Assembly: GCF_001750725.1 (NCBI RefSeq)
Contig: NZ_CP017279.1
Coordinates: 3,224,001 to 3,288,000 of the forward strand
DNA from: Enterobacter ludwigii
Lineage (GTDB): Bacteria; Pseudomonadota; Gammaproteobacteria; Enterobacterales; Enterobacteriaceae
Length of the DNA stretch: 64,000 bases
Direction of reading: 5' to 3'
A model generated the notes under the pieces. The model made no database searches and was not told the origin of the DNA. It saw only the letters and a list, made by a program, of their open reading frames with translations. Shown in pieces: positions 53,815 to 61,744 of this stretch. The translations under genes and the position numbers were made by a program. Positions within the stretch are counted from its first letter, which is position 1. Each line of letters starts with the position of its first letter.

Positions 53815-55194
53815 TTAGAACCACGCTTCCCACATCGCGCCGACGTTGAAATCATCCAGCGTCTCATCTTTTGTACCGTTCACACGGGCGGTGCGTTCGT
53901 TATCCACTTTGCCGCCGGTCACGTAGAAGCGCAGCATTGGGCGGAACTCTGGCCCCATGGCGATGGACATGTTCTGCGACAGGGTCAGCTTCCAGCCTTT
54001 GTTATCACCGCCATTGTCGTAATCCACGTGCTGCCAGCCCGCTTCCAGCCAGGTGGAGTGAACGTCGTTCCACCAGTGCATCGGACGCACGATGGCGTTG
54101 TAGTTCTTACGGTTGTCGGTTTTATCGCGGCTGTTGTCGTAGTCGTGGAAGGCGAGGATGTACTCCACCTGCGTGGCCTGGGTGAATTTGTACAGCCCTT
54201 CGAAGCTGGCGTAGACCGTGGTCAGATCTTCGGTTTTGTTGAATACGCTGTTGTCCGCGTTATCAGAATAACGGGCAATCACCTTATTCACGCCGCTGTC
54301 GTTGGTGTGGCTCAGCACCACGCCGCCCTGCCAGGCCTTCAGACGCTCTTCACTCTCAATGGCTTTGGAGTCAAAACCGTAGTTCGCGTACAGCTCCAGA
54401 TCCAGCGGGCCGACTTTCATGCCGTGGATTTTAGAGGTCGCAGCGTAGTTACCCTTGTCGCCCGTGCCGGAACCGCCGGTACAGGTAATGCGCGACGGGT
54501 TTGCCTCATCTTCCATCACTTCCGGGCTACAGGATTCCACCGCGGCCACCGCGGCAACGTCAAACTGCACGCCGCCGATGTCGAAGTTCTTCACCCCGGC
54601 ACCCTGGCCGTCGTGGTTCATCCAGAAGTAATCGTTGATACCCTGCTGTGGACGCTGGTGGAAGTCACGGCCGGCCCAGAAATAGGCGTTCGGGTTGGAG
54701 GCCATAATGTTGGTCACACCGGCATAGGCTTTTTTCAGGTTAACCTCGTCGCCCCAGTGGTCGATCATCACGTTGATGTCCCAGATGGCACCGTTGTCGC
54801 CCTTGAAGGCTTTGGAGAGCTGGAATTCACCGCCGTTGCCTTCGTTACCCAGACGACCGATTGCGGATGCGCCGTTATAGGAACCGTCTACCGCCACGTA
54901 TTTCTGATCGGCTGCCTGGAAGTGCGCGCCGTAGCGGGCATAGCCGGTAAATTTAACCCCAAACGGAATCGCGAGGTCCGGTGATTGCGCCGCGCTTTGC
55001 GGTTCGGTGACCACGTCCGCTTTTTTCGCGACGGCGGCGTCCATTTTGGCCTGCCGTTCGGCCAGCGCTTTGTCTACCGCTTTCGCCACGATGGCGTCGA
55101 TTTGCTCTTGCGTAAATTCTTGTGCGAGTACAGAAATTGGGCAAAGCGCGGCGACAACCGCCATGGTTAATGGAAGTTTTTTAATATAATTCAT
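53815..55194 (-). CDS. LamB-type carbohydrate porin (BglH/ScrY-like)
   Basis: A 459-residue outer-membrane porin. A signal peptide (LPLTMAVVAALCPISVLA) precedes a periplasmic helical, coiled-coil-like stretch (QEQIDAIVAKAVDKALAERQAKMDAAVAKK), as in ScrY, and then the 18-strand maltoporin-family barrel opening FTGYARYGAHFQA and ending in a terminal Phe (WEAWF). AYFWAGRDFHQR is a LamB-family signature. It is the last gene of the beta-glucoside PTS operon and should admit beta-glucosides too large or scarce for general porins. Closest named relative by feel is BglH; ScrY is possible. Confidence 0.88.
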   Translation of the reverse strand: MNYIKKLPLTMAVVAALCPISVLAQEFTQEQIDAIVAKAVDKALAERQAKMDAAVAKKADVVTEPQSAAQSPDLAIPFGVKFTGYARYGAHFQAADQKYVAVDGSYNGASAIGRLGNEGNGGEFQLSKAFKGDNGAIWDINVMIDHWGDEVNLKKAYAGVTNIMASNPNAYFWAGRDFHQRPQQGINDYFWMNHDGQGAGVKNFDIGGVQFDVAAVAAVESCSPEVMEDEANPSRITCTGGSGTGDKGNYAATSKIHGMKVGPLDLELYANYGFDSKAIESEERLKAWQGGVVLSHTNDSGVNKVIARYSDNADNSVFNKTEDLTTVYASFEGLYKFTQATQVEYILAFHDYDNSRDKTDNRKNYNAIVRPMHWWNDVHSTWLEAGWQHVDYDNGGDNKGWKLTLSQNMSIAMGPEFRPMLRFYVTGGKVDNERTARVNGTKDETLDDFNVGAMWEAWF

Positions 55195-55332
55195 GGTTAT
55201 CTCAATATAGTTTAATTTTATTCAGACAATAACCATCCCGCTCCGATCTGACAGAGTTTGTCGCTATCATCAGAACAAGTGGATTTCTATTTTAGGTACA
55301 GAGTGATTACATTAACGTTTTTTCGCCATACA

Positions 55333-55635
55333 TTATCTCTGATATAAATGGATTATTTCTTCGGATAATTCACGTGCCAGCAGGGAATTCATTAAATGAT
55401 CCTGCGCGTGAACCATTATTAAGGTCATCGGCTGGCGGGCTTCGCCCGCATCCTGTTCGATCAGTTTGGTCTGCATTTTGTGCGCCTGGCGCGCGTAGCC
55501 ATCGGCTTCACGCAGCAGGCTTTTGGCTTCGTCAAGGTTGCCCTGACGCGCCGCGTGCAGGGCTTCAAAGCACAGGCTACGCGACTGACCGGCGTTGACG
55601 ATAATTTCCATTACGGCTTCTTCTAATGCGATCAT
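55333..55635 (-). CDS. PTS lactose/cellobiose-type EIIA
   Basis: A 100-residue EIIA of the Lac/Chb family. The phospho-His is His76 in LIMVHAQDHLM, with Asp79 as the metal ligand; the helical pattern and length agree with the family. It receives phosphate from HPr and passes it to the EIIB at 58372. The gene starts where the GH1 gene stops (1 bp overlap). Confidence 0.92.
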   Translation of the reverse strand: MIALEEAVMEIIVNAGQSRSLCFEALHAARQGNLDEAKSLLREADGYARQAHKMQTKLIEQDAGEARQPMTLIMVHAQDHLMNSLLARELSEEIIHLYQR

Positions 55636-57017
55636 TACACTGACTCTCTGTCAAAACTGTTATTTAATGCGGTGGCGGCAAACCACTCGCCGCTTTTCTT
55701 GATGGTGCGCTGCTGGGTAGTTAAATCGAGCTGGATAAATCCGTAGCGATTCTTATACGCATTACACCACGACCAGTTATCAATAAAGGTCCACATATGG
55801 TAGCCAAGACACTGGCACCCTTCGCTAATACCTTTATGCAGCCAGGCCAAATGTTCGGAAATAAAATCGATGCGGTATTGATCGTTTATCTGACCATTCT
55901 CAATAAAGCGCTGTTCATTTTCGACACCCATACCGTTCTCAGAAATAAAACAGCGTGGGTTACCGTAATTGTCGCGCAGGTTAATCAGAATATCGTAAAT
56001 ACCCGGCTCATAAATTTCCCAGCCACGGTATGGATTCATCTTGCGGCCAGGCATTTCGTAATTATCAAAGAACCACTCCGGCATAAACGGGGCCTGTGGG
56101 TTCACCGCACTGTCACGGCATTTCACGCGACGCGGCTGATAATAGTTAATGCCGAGCAGGTCGATTTTTCCTTCCGCAATCAGGAAACTGTCTTCCGGTT
56201 TGCAGGCGGGGAGCTGATCGTAAGATTTCAGCAACGCCACCAGGTCCGCCGGGTATTCGCCGCGCAGGACGGGGTCAAGGAAGCTGCGGTTAAACATCAG
56301 GTCCGCAATGTGTGCCGCTTTGACGTCAGCCGGGTTTTGCGAGCGCGGATAGGACGGTGTCAGGTTCAGTACGATACCGATCTCCCCGGCGTAGTGCCCG
56401 GCACGGTAAGCGCGTACCGCCTGCGCATGCGCCAGCACGGTGTGATACGCCACGGTGGCCGCACGACGGAAATCCACCACGTTGGGATAGTGGAAATCGT
56501 ACAGATAGCCACCTTCCACCGGCACAATCGGCTCGTTGAAGGTAAACCAGTGCAGCACGCGATCGCCAAACAGATCGAAGCAAATCTGCGCATAACGGGC
56601 GTAAGCGTCCACCACGTTGCGGTTTTCCCAGCCGCCAATCTCCTGCATCGCCATCGGCATGTCGAAGTGGAACAGGGTGATAAACGGGGTAATACCCTGT
56701 TCAATCAGCTCATCAATGACCTGATGATAAAAATCGACCGCTTCCGGGTTCACTTCACCGATACCGTCGGGGATCAGGCGCGCCCAGCTAATCGAGGTGC
56801 GAAAGCTGTTGTGGTTCAGCTGCTTTAACAGCTGAATGTCCGTTTTCCAGTGTTGATAAAACGTGGAGGTGTGCTGCGGTCCCACGCCATTATGAAAACG
56901 GTTCGGCTCGCGGGCAAACCAGTAATCCCAGGTGGTTTCACCCTCTCGTGTCCCTTCGGTCTGGAGGGCGGAGCTTGCGCTGCCCCACCAGAAATTATCG
57001 GGAAATGCGTATTTCAT
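55635..57017 (-). CDS. 6-phospho-beta-glucosidase (GH1)
   Basis: A 460-residue GH1 enzyme. The acid/base is Glu162 in TFNEP and the nucleophile Glu360 in FISENGMG; GKIDLLGINYYQPRRVK and the C-terminal KNRYGFIQLD (phosphate-binding Lys/Tyr region) fit phospho-sugar specificity. It splits PTS-imported beta-glucoside-6-phosphates in the cytoplasm. It lies between EIIC and EIIA genes of the same operon. Confidence 0.93.
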   Translation of the reverse strand: MKYAFPDNFWWGSASSALQTEGTREGETTWDYWFAREPNRFHNGVGPQHTSTFYQHWKTDIQLLKQLNHNSFRTSISWARLIPDGIGEVNPEAVDFYHQVIDELIEQGITPFITLFHFDMPMAMQEIGGWENRNVVDAYARYAQICFDLFGDRVLHWFTFNEPIVPVEGGYLYDFHYPNVVDFRRAATVAYHTVLAHAQAVRAYRAGHYAGEIGIVLNLTPSYPRSQNPADVKAAHIADLMFNRSFLDPVLRGEYPADLVALLKSYDQLPACKPEDSFLIAEGKIDLLGINYYQPRRVKCRDSAVNPQAPFMPEWFFDNYEMPGRKMNPYRGWEIYEPGIYDILINLRDNYGNPRCFISENGMGVENEQRFIENGQINDQYRIDFISEHLAWLHKGISEGCQCLGYHMWTFIDNWSWCNAYKNRYGFIQLDLTTQQRTIKKSGEWFAATALNNSFDRESV

Positions 57018-57034
57018 GACCTTTCCTCTTTGAC

Positions 57035-58360
57035 TTAATGACTTGCTGTTTCAGCGGCACCGACGGTTGCCTGGGCTTTCTGCTCTTCGTTTTTCATCAA
57101 CGTACGCTCGTAAGCACGCAGGAACGGCAGGTACATCAGCGCTGACATCACCATACACACCAGACACATCACCACCGGGCTCAACGCCCAGTTTGCTGCC
57201 CACGATGCGCCAATAGGGGCCGGGGTCGTCCACGGGGTTAACGACACCACCTGTGCCAGCCAGCCCATTTTGGTGGCGCCGTACGCCAGGCAGGCGTTCA
57301 CCAGCGGAACAAACACGAACGGGATAAACAGCATTGGGTTCATGATGATTGGCGCGCCGAACAGAATCGGTTCGTTGATGTTAAAGAAGCTGGGCACAAC
57401 GCCCATTTTGCCGATGGTGCGCAGGTGTGTGACGCGGCTGCGCAGCAGCAGGAAGGCCAGCGGAAGCGTGGAGCCGACGCCGCCAATCAGCAGGTAGTGG
57501 TCCCAGAATCCCTGCAGGTAAACGTGTGGCAGCGCCGCGCCAGCCGCCAGTGCCGCCTGGTTTGCGGACAGGTTGGCCATCCAGAACGGGTTCATGATGC
57601 CGGTGACAATCAGCGAGCCGTGGATACCGGCAAACCAGAAGATCTGGCACAGCAGCACGGAGAGCAGAATGGCAGGCAGGGAGTCAGACGCAGAGACCAG
57701 CGGTTCCAGCAGGTGCATAATCGCCTGCGGGATAATCATCCCGGTTTGTGCTTCGATAAACAGGTTCAGCGGGTGCAGGGTACCGATCACCACCATGACC
57801 GGGATCAGGATCTCAAACGAACGCGCCACACCGGTCGGCACTTCTTTCGGCAGACGGATGGTCACGTTGTTCTGCTTCAGCCACGCATACACGCGGGTGG
57901 AGTAGATGGCGGTGATCAGCGCGGTGAAAATCCCCTGGCCGGAGAGGTACTGGGTCGAGATCTTGCCGTCGGCATACGGAGCTGCCACCAGCAGGAAGGC
58001 CATAAAGGCAAGCAGACCGGACATCACCGGATCGAGGTTAAACTGACGCCCCAGGCTTGCACCAATCCCCACCGAAATGAAGAACGTCATCACGCCCATG
58101 CTGAGGTTGAACGGCAGCATCAGCTGTTCACGGTAAGTCTGGGAGAAATCCAGCCAGCCGCGGGCAAAGCTGTTTGTCGTATCCGCGGAGAAGGGCGGGA
58201 AGATGAACACCAGCATAAACGAGCCGATGATCATAAACGGCAGCGCGGCGGTAAAGCCGTCGCGGATGGCAATCACATACTTTTGCTGGCCGAGCTTCGC
58301 GGCCAGCGGGGTAATTGACTGCTCAATAACCGCGACCATTGATTGATATAACGAACTCAT
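57035..58360 (-). CDS. PTS cellobiose-type EIIC permease
   Basis: A 441-residue membrane permease of the lactose/cellobiose EIIC family. Family motifs include FNINEPILFGAPIIMNP (substrate-binding NEP loop) and GGVGSTLPLAFLLL. It imports and allows phosphorylation of a beta-diglucoside such as cellobiose, arbutin or salicin. Encoded just after EIIB and before the GH1 gene. Confidence 0.93.
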   Translation of the reverse strand: MSSLYQSMVAVIEQSITPLAAKLGQQKYVIAIRDGFTAALPFMIIGSFMLVFIFPPFSADTTNSFARGWLDFSQTYREQLMLPFNLSMGVMTFFISVGIGASLGRQFNLDPVMSGLLAFMAFLLVAAPYADGKISTQYLSGQGIFTALITAIYSTRVYAWLKQNNVTIRLPKEVPTGVARSFEILIPVMVVIGTLHPLNLFIEAQTGMIIPQAIMHLLEPLVSASDSLPAILLSVLLCQIFWFAGIHGSLIVTGIMNPFWMANLSANQAALAAGAALPHVYLQGFWDHYLLIGGVGSTLPLAFLLLRSRVTHLRTIGKMGVVPSFFNINEPILFGAPIIMNPMLFIPFVFVPLVNACLAYGATKMGWLAQVVSLTPWTTPAPIGASWAANWALSPVVMCLVCMVMSALMYLPFLRAYERTLMKNEEQKAQATVGAAETASH

Positions 58361-58371
58361 GTGAACACCTT

Positions 58372-58686
58372 TTAGTGTGCCGCTTCGATGAGCGACAGAG
58401 CATAGTCCAGTACTTTATCGCCACGTTGCATACCGTAATCCATCATGTCGATGGGTTGGACCGGGATGCCCTTTGTAGCCGCCTTGTCTGAGAGTGTCTG
58501 TAACATGTACTTCACCTGGGGTCCGAGAAGGACAACCTGGTACTGCGGAAACTGCGTATCAAATTCGGAAACGCCATACGCGTCTATTTTTACCGGCAAC
58601 CCGCGCTCTTTCGCGACATCAACCATTTTGCTGACCAGCAGGCTGGTGGACATCCCGGCAGAGCAACACAGCATAATCTTGAACAT
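58372..58686 (-). CDS. PTS cellobiose-type EIIB
   Basis: A 104-residue EIIB with the phospho-Cys8 in MLCCSAGMSTSLL and the typical VVLLGPQVKYML strand. The ATG at 58686 has a gagga Shine-Dalgarno; a TTG two codons upstream is also in frame. It is the first gene of the operon and lies next to the LacI-type operators. Confidence 0.92.
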   Translation of the reverse strand: MFKIMLCCSAGMSTSLLVSKMVDVAKERGLPVKIDAYGVSEFDTQFPQYQVVLLGPQVKYMLQTLSDKAATKGIPVQPIDMMDYGMQRGDKVLDYALSLIEAAH

Positions 58687-58741
58687 CGACAACCATCCTC
58701 TAAATGTAAAAAGTTATTGCGAGGATGATTGGACATTATAC

Positions 58742-58755
58742 GGAAACCGGTTTCC
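58742..58755. promoter_or_regulatory. LacI-family operator O1 (operon side)
   Basis: ggaaaccggtttcc is a perfect 14 bp palindrome with a central CG, as used by LacI/GalR repressors, 56 bp before the EIIB start. Confidence 0.8.
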
Positions 58756-58864
58756 ATTTATAAAAGACAGAAGTGTGACAACCATCAAGATCCACTACTT
58801 ATGACGCTAATTAACCAGATGCATGTCACATAATTTGCGCGTTTTGACATCATTTTGAGTTGAA

Positions 58865-58883
58865 ATGGAAAATCGGTTTCCAT
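58865..58883. promoter_or_regulatory. LacI-family operator O2 (regulator side)
   Basis: atggaaaatcggtttccat is an imperfect palindrome sharing the ggtttcc half with O1, about 97 bp before the regulator start. The centres are ~125 bp apart, so looping is possible. Confidence 0.78.
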
Positions 58884-58979
58884 GAAAAACGGAAAAGGAT
58901 ATACTCCATTCTGGCTATAATATGAGCCGTAGCGGTGATGGAATTTGCAGGTGCGAAGTAAGCCTGCCAGGGGAAAGAG

Positions 58980-59930
58980 ATGTCGACAATCAATGATGTA
59001 TCACGTCTTGCCGGGGTGTCTAAAGCCACGGTATCGCGAGTGTTGAGTGGGTCGCGTGGCGTAAAGGAAGCCAGCCGCCAGGCCGTTTTAAAAGCGGTTG
59101 ATGAACTGAACTACCGGCCCAATGTGATTGCGCAGTCGCTGCTGAGCCAGTCGACGGGGTGTATTGGGGTGATTTGCGCGCAGGAGAATATTAACCAGAC
59201 CACCGGTTATCTTTACGCGCTGGAAAAGCACCTCAGCCAGCATCAAAAACATCTGCTGTTGCGCTTCGCGCATACCAAAGCGGAAGTGATGCACGCCCTG
59301 GAAGAACTTTCCTGTGGGTTATGTGATGACATCCTGGTGATTGGCGCGCGTTTCCCGCTGGACGTCGAGATGGACAATGTCATCCTCGTTGACTGCATGG
59401 AGTCCGATAATTCCAACAGCATCCAGTTCGATCACGCCTTTGCCGCAGAAACCGCGTGTAACTATCTGACCAGCCAGGGGCGACGCCAGATAGCCCTGAT
59501 CCATCCGCAAGGCAGCGGTTTCGCCGACCAGGTGTTGCTGGGCTATAAACACGCGCTGGAGAAAAATTTCCTGCCCTTTAATCGCAACCTCGTCTTTATG
59601 GATGCCACCTCCTCATCCGTTGCGCTGCAGGAGTTGCTTAACAATGCGAGCACGCTGAATTTTAACGCGCTGCTGGTGGCGGACGAACAGGAAGCTCAGC
59701 GGGTGATCCCGCAGCTGCAGGCGTTTAATAAATCCGTACCGGACGACATTATGGTCTTTAGCCTTGCCGGATCGCTGCATCTGCCGGGTATCCCGGTGAT
59801 CCCGGCCATTGAATACTCAATGGATGCTATGGCGGCACGTATTGTGGGCTGGCTGACGGAGAAAACGCAGATGCTGGGGTCCTATGTTCTGCGCGGGGAT
59901 TTGATTATTCCGGATGTACGAAAGCGCTAA
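58980..59930 (+). CDS. LacI-family transcriptional regulator of the beta-glucoside operon
   Basis: A 316-residue LacI/GalR repressor: HTH and hinge in residues 1-60 (TINDVSRLAGVSKATVSRVLSGSRGVKEASRQAVLKAVDELNYRPNVIAQSL), then a periplasmic-binding-like effector domain. Divergent from the EIIB-EIIC-GH1-EIIA-porin operon with two matching palindromes between. The likely inducer is a phosphorylated beta-glucoside. It is not close to AscG or ChbR by my reading. Confidence 0.9.
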   Translation: MSTINDVSRLAGVSKATVSRVLSGSRGVKEASRQAVLKAVDELNYRPNVIAQSLLSQSTGCIGVICAQENINQTTGYLYALEKHLSQHQKHLLLRFAHTKAEVMHALEELSCGLCDDILVIGARFPLDVEMDNVILVDCMESDNSNSIQFDHAFAAETACNYLTSQGRRQIALIHPQGSGFADQVLLGYKHALEKNFLPFNRNLVFMDATSSSVALQELLNNASTLNFNALLVADEQEAQRVIPQLQAFNKSVPDDIMVFSLAGSLHLPGIPVIPAIEYSMDAMAARIVGWLTEKTQMLGSYVLRGDLIIPDVRKR

Positions 59931-59931
59931 A

Positions 59932-59959
59932 AAAAAGCGTGAAGCCCAGCTTCACGCTT
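59932..59959 (-). terminator. Terminator shared by yicS and the LacI gene
   Basis: agcgtgaagc / gcttcacgct stem around cca; on the minus strand it is followed by eight T, making it a strong yicS terminator that begins right at the yicS stop. Confidence 0.88.
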
Positions 59960-60254
59960 AATAATCTTCCATACAATCTACCTGACTGACCGCGTCCCAG
60001 TAAGCATCCAGATTGTCGCGCTTCACGGCCGTGATGGCGTTTTTGATCAGCAGTTGATTGGCCTCAGACGACAAAATCATCGCCTGCCAGGCTTTATCGC
60101 TCTGCTTTTTCTGGGGCGTGCAGGCCTTCTTCACATCTTTAAGGATCTGCTGCTTTATCTGGGCCTCTTTCACGGGATCGTCTTTTTCCTGGGCATGGAC
60201 AAACGCGGCGAAGAGCAGACAAACGAGCAGGCAAACCAGGTGTGCAGCTTTCAT
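59958..60254 (-). CDS. yicS: YicS-like small exported protein
   Basis: A 98-residue protein with a Sec signal peptide (LVCLLVCLLFAAFVHAQ) and a short helical mature domain. Its motifs DVKKACTPQ, SDKAWQAMILSSEAN and YWDAVSQVDC line up with E. coli YicS (DLRKICTPQ, SDEAWEKLMLSDENN, YWEALGKVEC), including two cysteines (45 and 94) that could form a disulfide. Overall identity looks moderate. ATG 60254 follows a gggga Shine-Dalgarno. Function unknown. Confidence 0.75.
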   Translation of the reverse strand: MKAAHLVCLLVCLLFAAFVHAQEKDDPVKEAQIKQQILKDVKKACTPQKKQSDKAWQAMILSSEANQLLIKNAITAVKRDNLDAYWDAVSQVDCMEDY

Positions 60255-60379
60255 CAAAATCCCCTTTAGACGTCACAGGCTTCCCATGAAATATATCGTT
60301 ACATTCAGTGTAGCGACGCCAGCCGAAAGTATGAATTTTTGTCTTCCTGCGTATGAGAATCCTGCACCTGGACCGGCGG

Positions 60380-61744
60380 TTATTGAATCCCTCCCCCCAG
60401 CGACTGCCACAGCGTAATACGGTTTTCAAAGTCGGTCTGCTGCAGGGCAATCAATGATGCCCGTGCCGACCACAGGGCGCGCTGCGCGGTGAGAACGGTC
60501 AGGTAATCACCCGCCCCCACCTGATAGCTGCGCGTTGCCACATCCAGCGTTTTTTGCTCTGCCGCCACGTATTCACGTTGCGCGTCAAGCTCTTCACTCA
60601 GGGTTTCGCGGCGCGCCAGCGCATCGGCTACATCTTTGAACGCGCTCTGGATGGTTTTCTCATAGGTGGCAATCAGCCCTTTTTTCTCCGCTTCGGCATA
60701 GCGCAGTTGCGCCATGTTATTGCCGCCGCTGAACAGCGGCAGGGAGATGGACGGCGCGAACGACCAGACCTTCATGCCGTGGCTGAACAATGACGAGAGC
60801 GAATCGCTGCCGACCCCGGCGCTGGCGGTAAGCGACATCGTCGGGAAGAAGTTGGCGCGCGCAGCACCGATGTTGGCATTGGCGCTCAACAGGTTATGTT
60901 CAGCCTCCTGAATATCCGGGCGACGCAGCAGCGTGGCGGAGCTAACGCCCGCCGGGATCAGGGTGATGGCGTTATCGCTCAGGCTCTCCAGCGTACCGGG
61001 TAGCAGGTTTTCCGGTACCGTCTCGCCCGCCAGCAAATTCAGGGCGTTTTTGTCCTGCATCACCAGCGTCTGATAGCTGGCGACGCTGGCGCGGGCCTGC
61101 TGATAAACCGCCATTGCTTCGCTGACATCCGTTGCGGCGGCGACCCCGACGTCCTGCTGACGCTGCACAATCTTGAGCGAGTTCGCTGCGCTCTCCTGAG
61201 TGGATTTTGCCAGCGCCAGATTGCTGTTATCTGCCGCCAGAGTAATCCAGGCGGTGGTCAGCTCGCTGACCATTGTCAGGCGCGTGTTCTGCGCCGTGAA
61301 CTCGCTGGCAAGCCAGGTTTCACGCGCGGCGCGCGAGAGGCTCTGGTTACGACCAAACAGATCCAGCTCGAAGCTGGAGACGGCACCGTTAGCCTCATCG
61401 CTGGTGCTCACGCCGCTGGCCAGCGTGCGGCTGCGGGTATGGCTCAGGCTGGCATCCACCGACGGGAACAGAGACGAGCGCGTCTCACCATACTGGGCGC
61501 GGGCGGCGTCGATATCAGCAATCGCTTTTTGCACATCGCGGTTACTGGTGAGTGCCATTGTTACCACCCTGTTCAGGCGGTGATCGTTCATCACCTGCTG
61601 CCACTGGCTGACCACGGCGGTGGCTTCGCCGTGGGTGCCCGGCAACGTGGCCGGGACGGGCGCGTCAGGACGCTGATAGGTAGGGTCTAACGAAACACAG
61701 CCTGCGCTCAGCAGTGCCAACACTAAAACAGATACACGAAACAT
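60380..61744 (-). CDS. eefC: RND efflux outer-membrane factor lipoprotein (EefC-like)
   Basis: A 454-residue TolC-superfamily channel of the NodT group. A lipoprotein signal ends at LSAGC (Cys16); two OEP repeats (~60-250 and ~270-450) contain the paired signatures VSELTTAWITLA and LRRPDIQEAEHNLLSANANIGAARANFFPT. Its start overlaps the RND gene stop as TAATG with the Shine-Dalgarno ggagg in the RND 3' end. The assignment to EefABC of Enterobacter/Klebsiella rests on layout and recall and is not certain. Confidence 0.75.
   Translation of the reverse strand: MFRVSVLVLALLSAGCVSLDPTYQRPDAPVPATLPGTHGEATAVVSQWQQVMNDHRLNRVVTMALTSNRDVQKAIADIDAARAQYGETRSSLFPSVDASLSHTRSRTLASGVSTSDEANGAVSSFELDLFGRNQSLSRAARETWLASEFTAQNTRLTMVSELTTAWITLAADNSNLALAKSTQESAANSLKIVQRQQDVGVAAATDVSEAMAVYQQARASVASYQTLVMQDKNALNLLAGETVPENLLPGTLESLSDNAITLIPAGVSSATLLRRPDIQEAEHNLLSANANIGAARANFFPTMSLTASAGVGSDSLSSLFSHGMKVWSFAPSISLPLFSGGNNMAQLRYAEAEKKGLIATYEKTIQSAFKDVADALARRETLSEELDAQREYVAAEQKTLDVATRSYQVGAGDYLTVLTAQRALWSARASLIALQQTDFENRITLWQSLGGGIQ

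Noticed and set aside
53650..54984. 444-codon frame antisense to the porin gene
   Set aside because: Shadow of the porin on the other strand, with no recognisable motif or ribosome-binding site.
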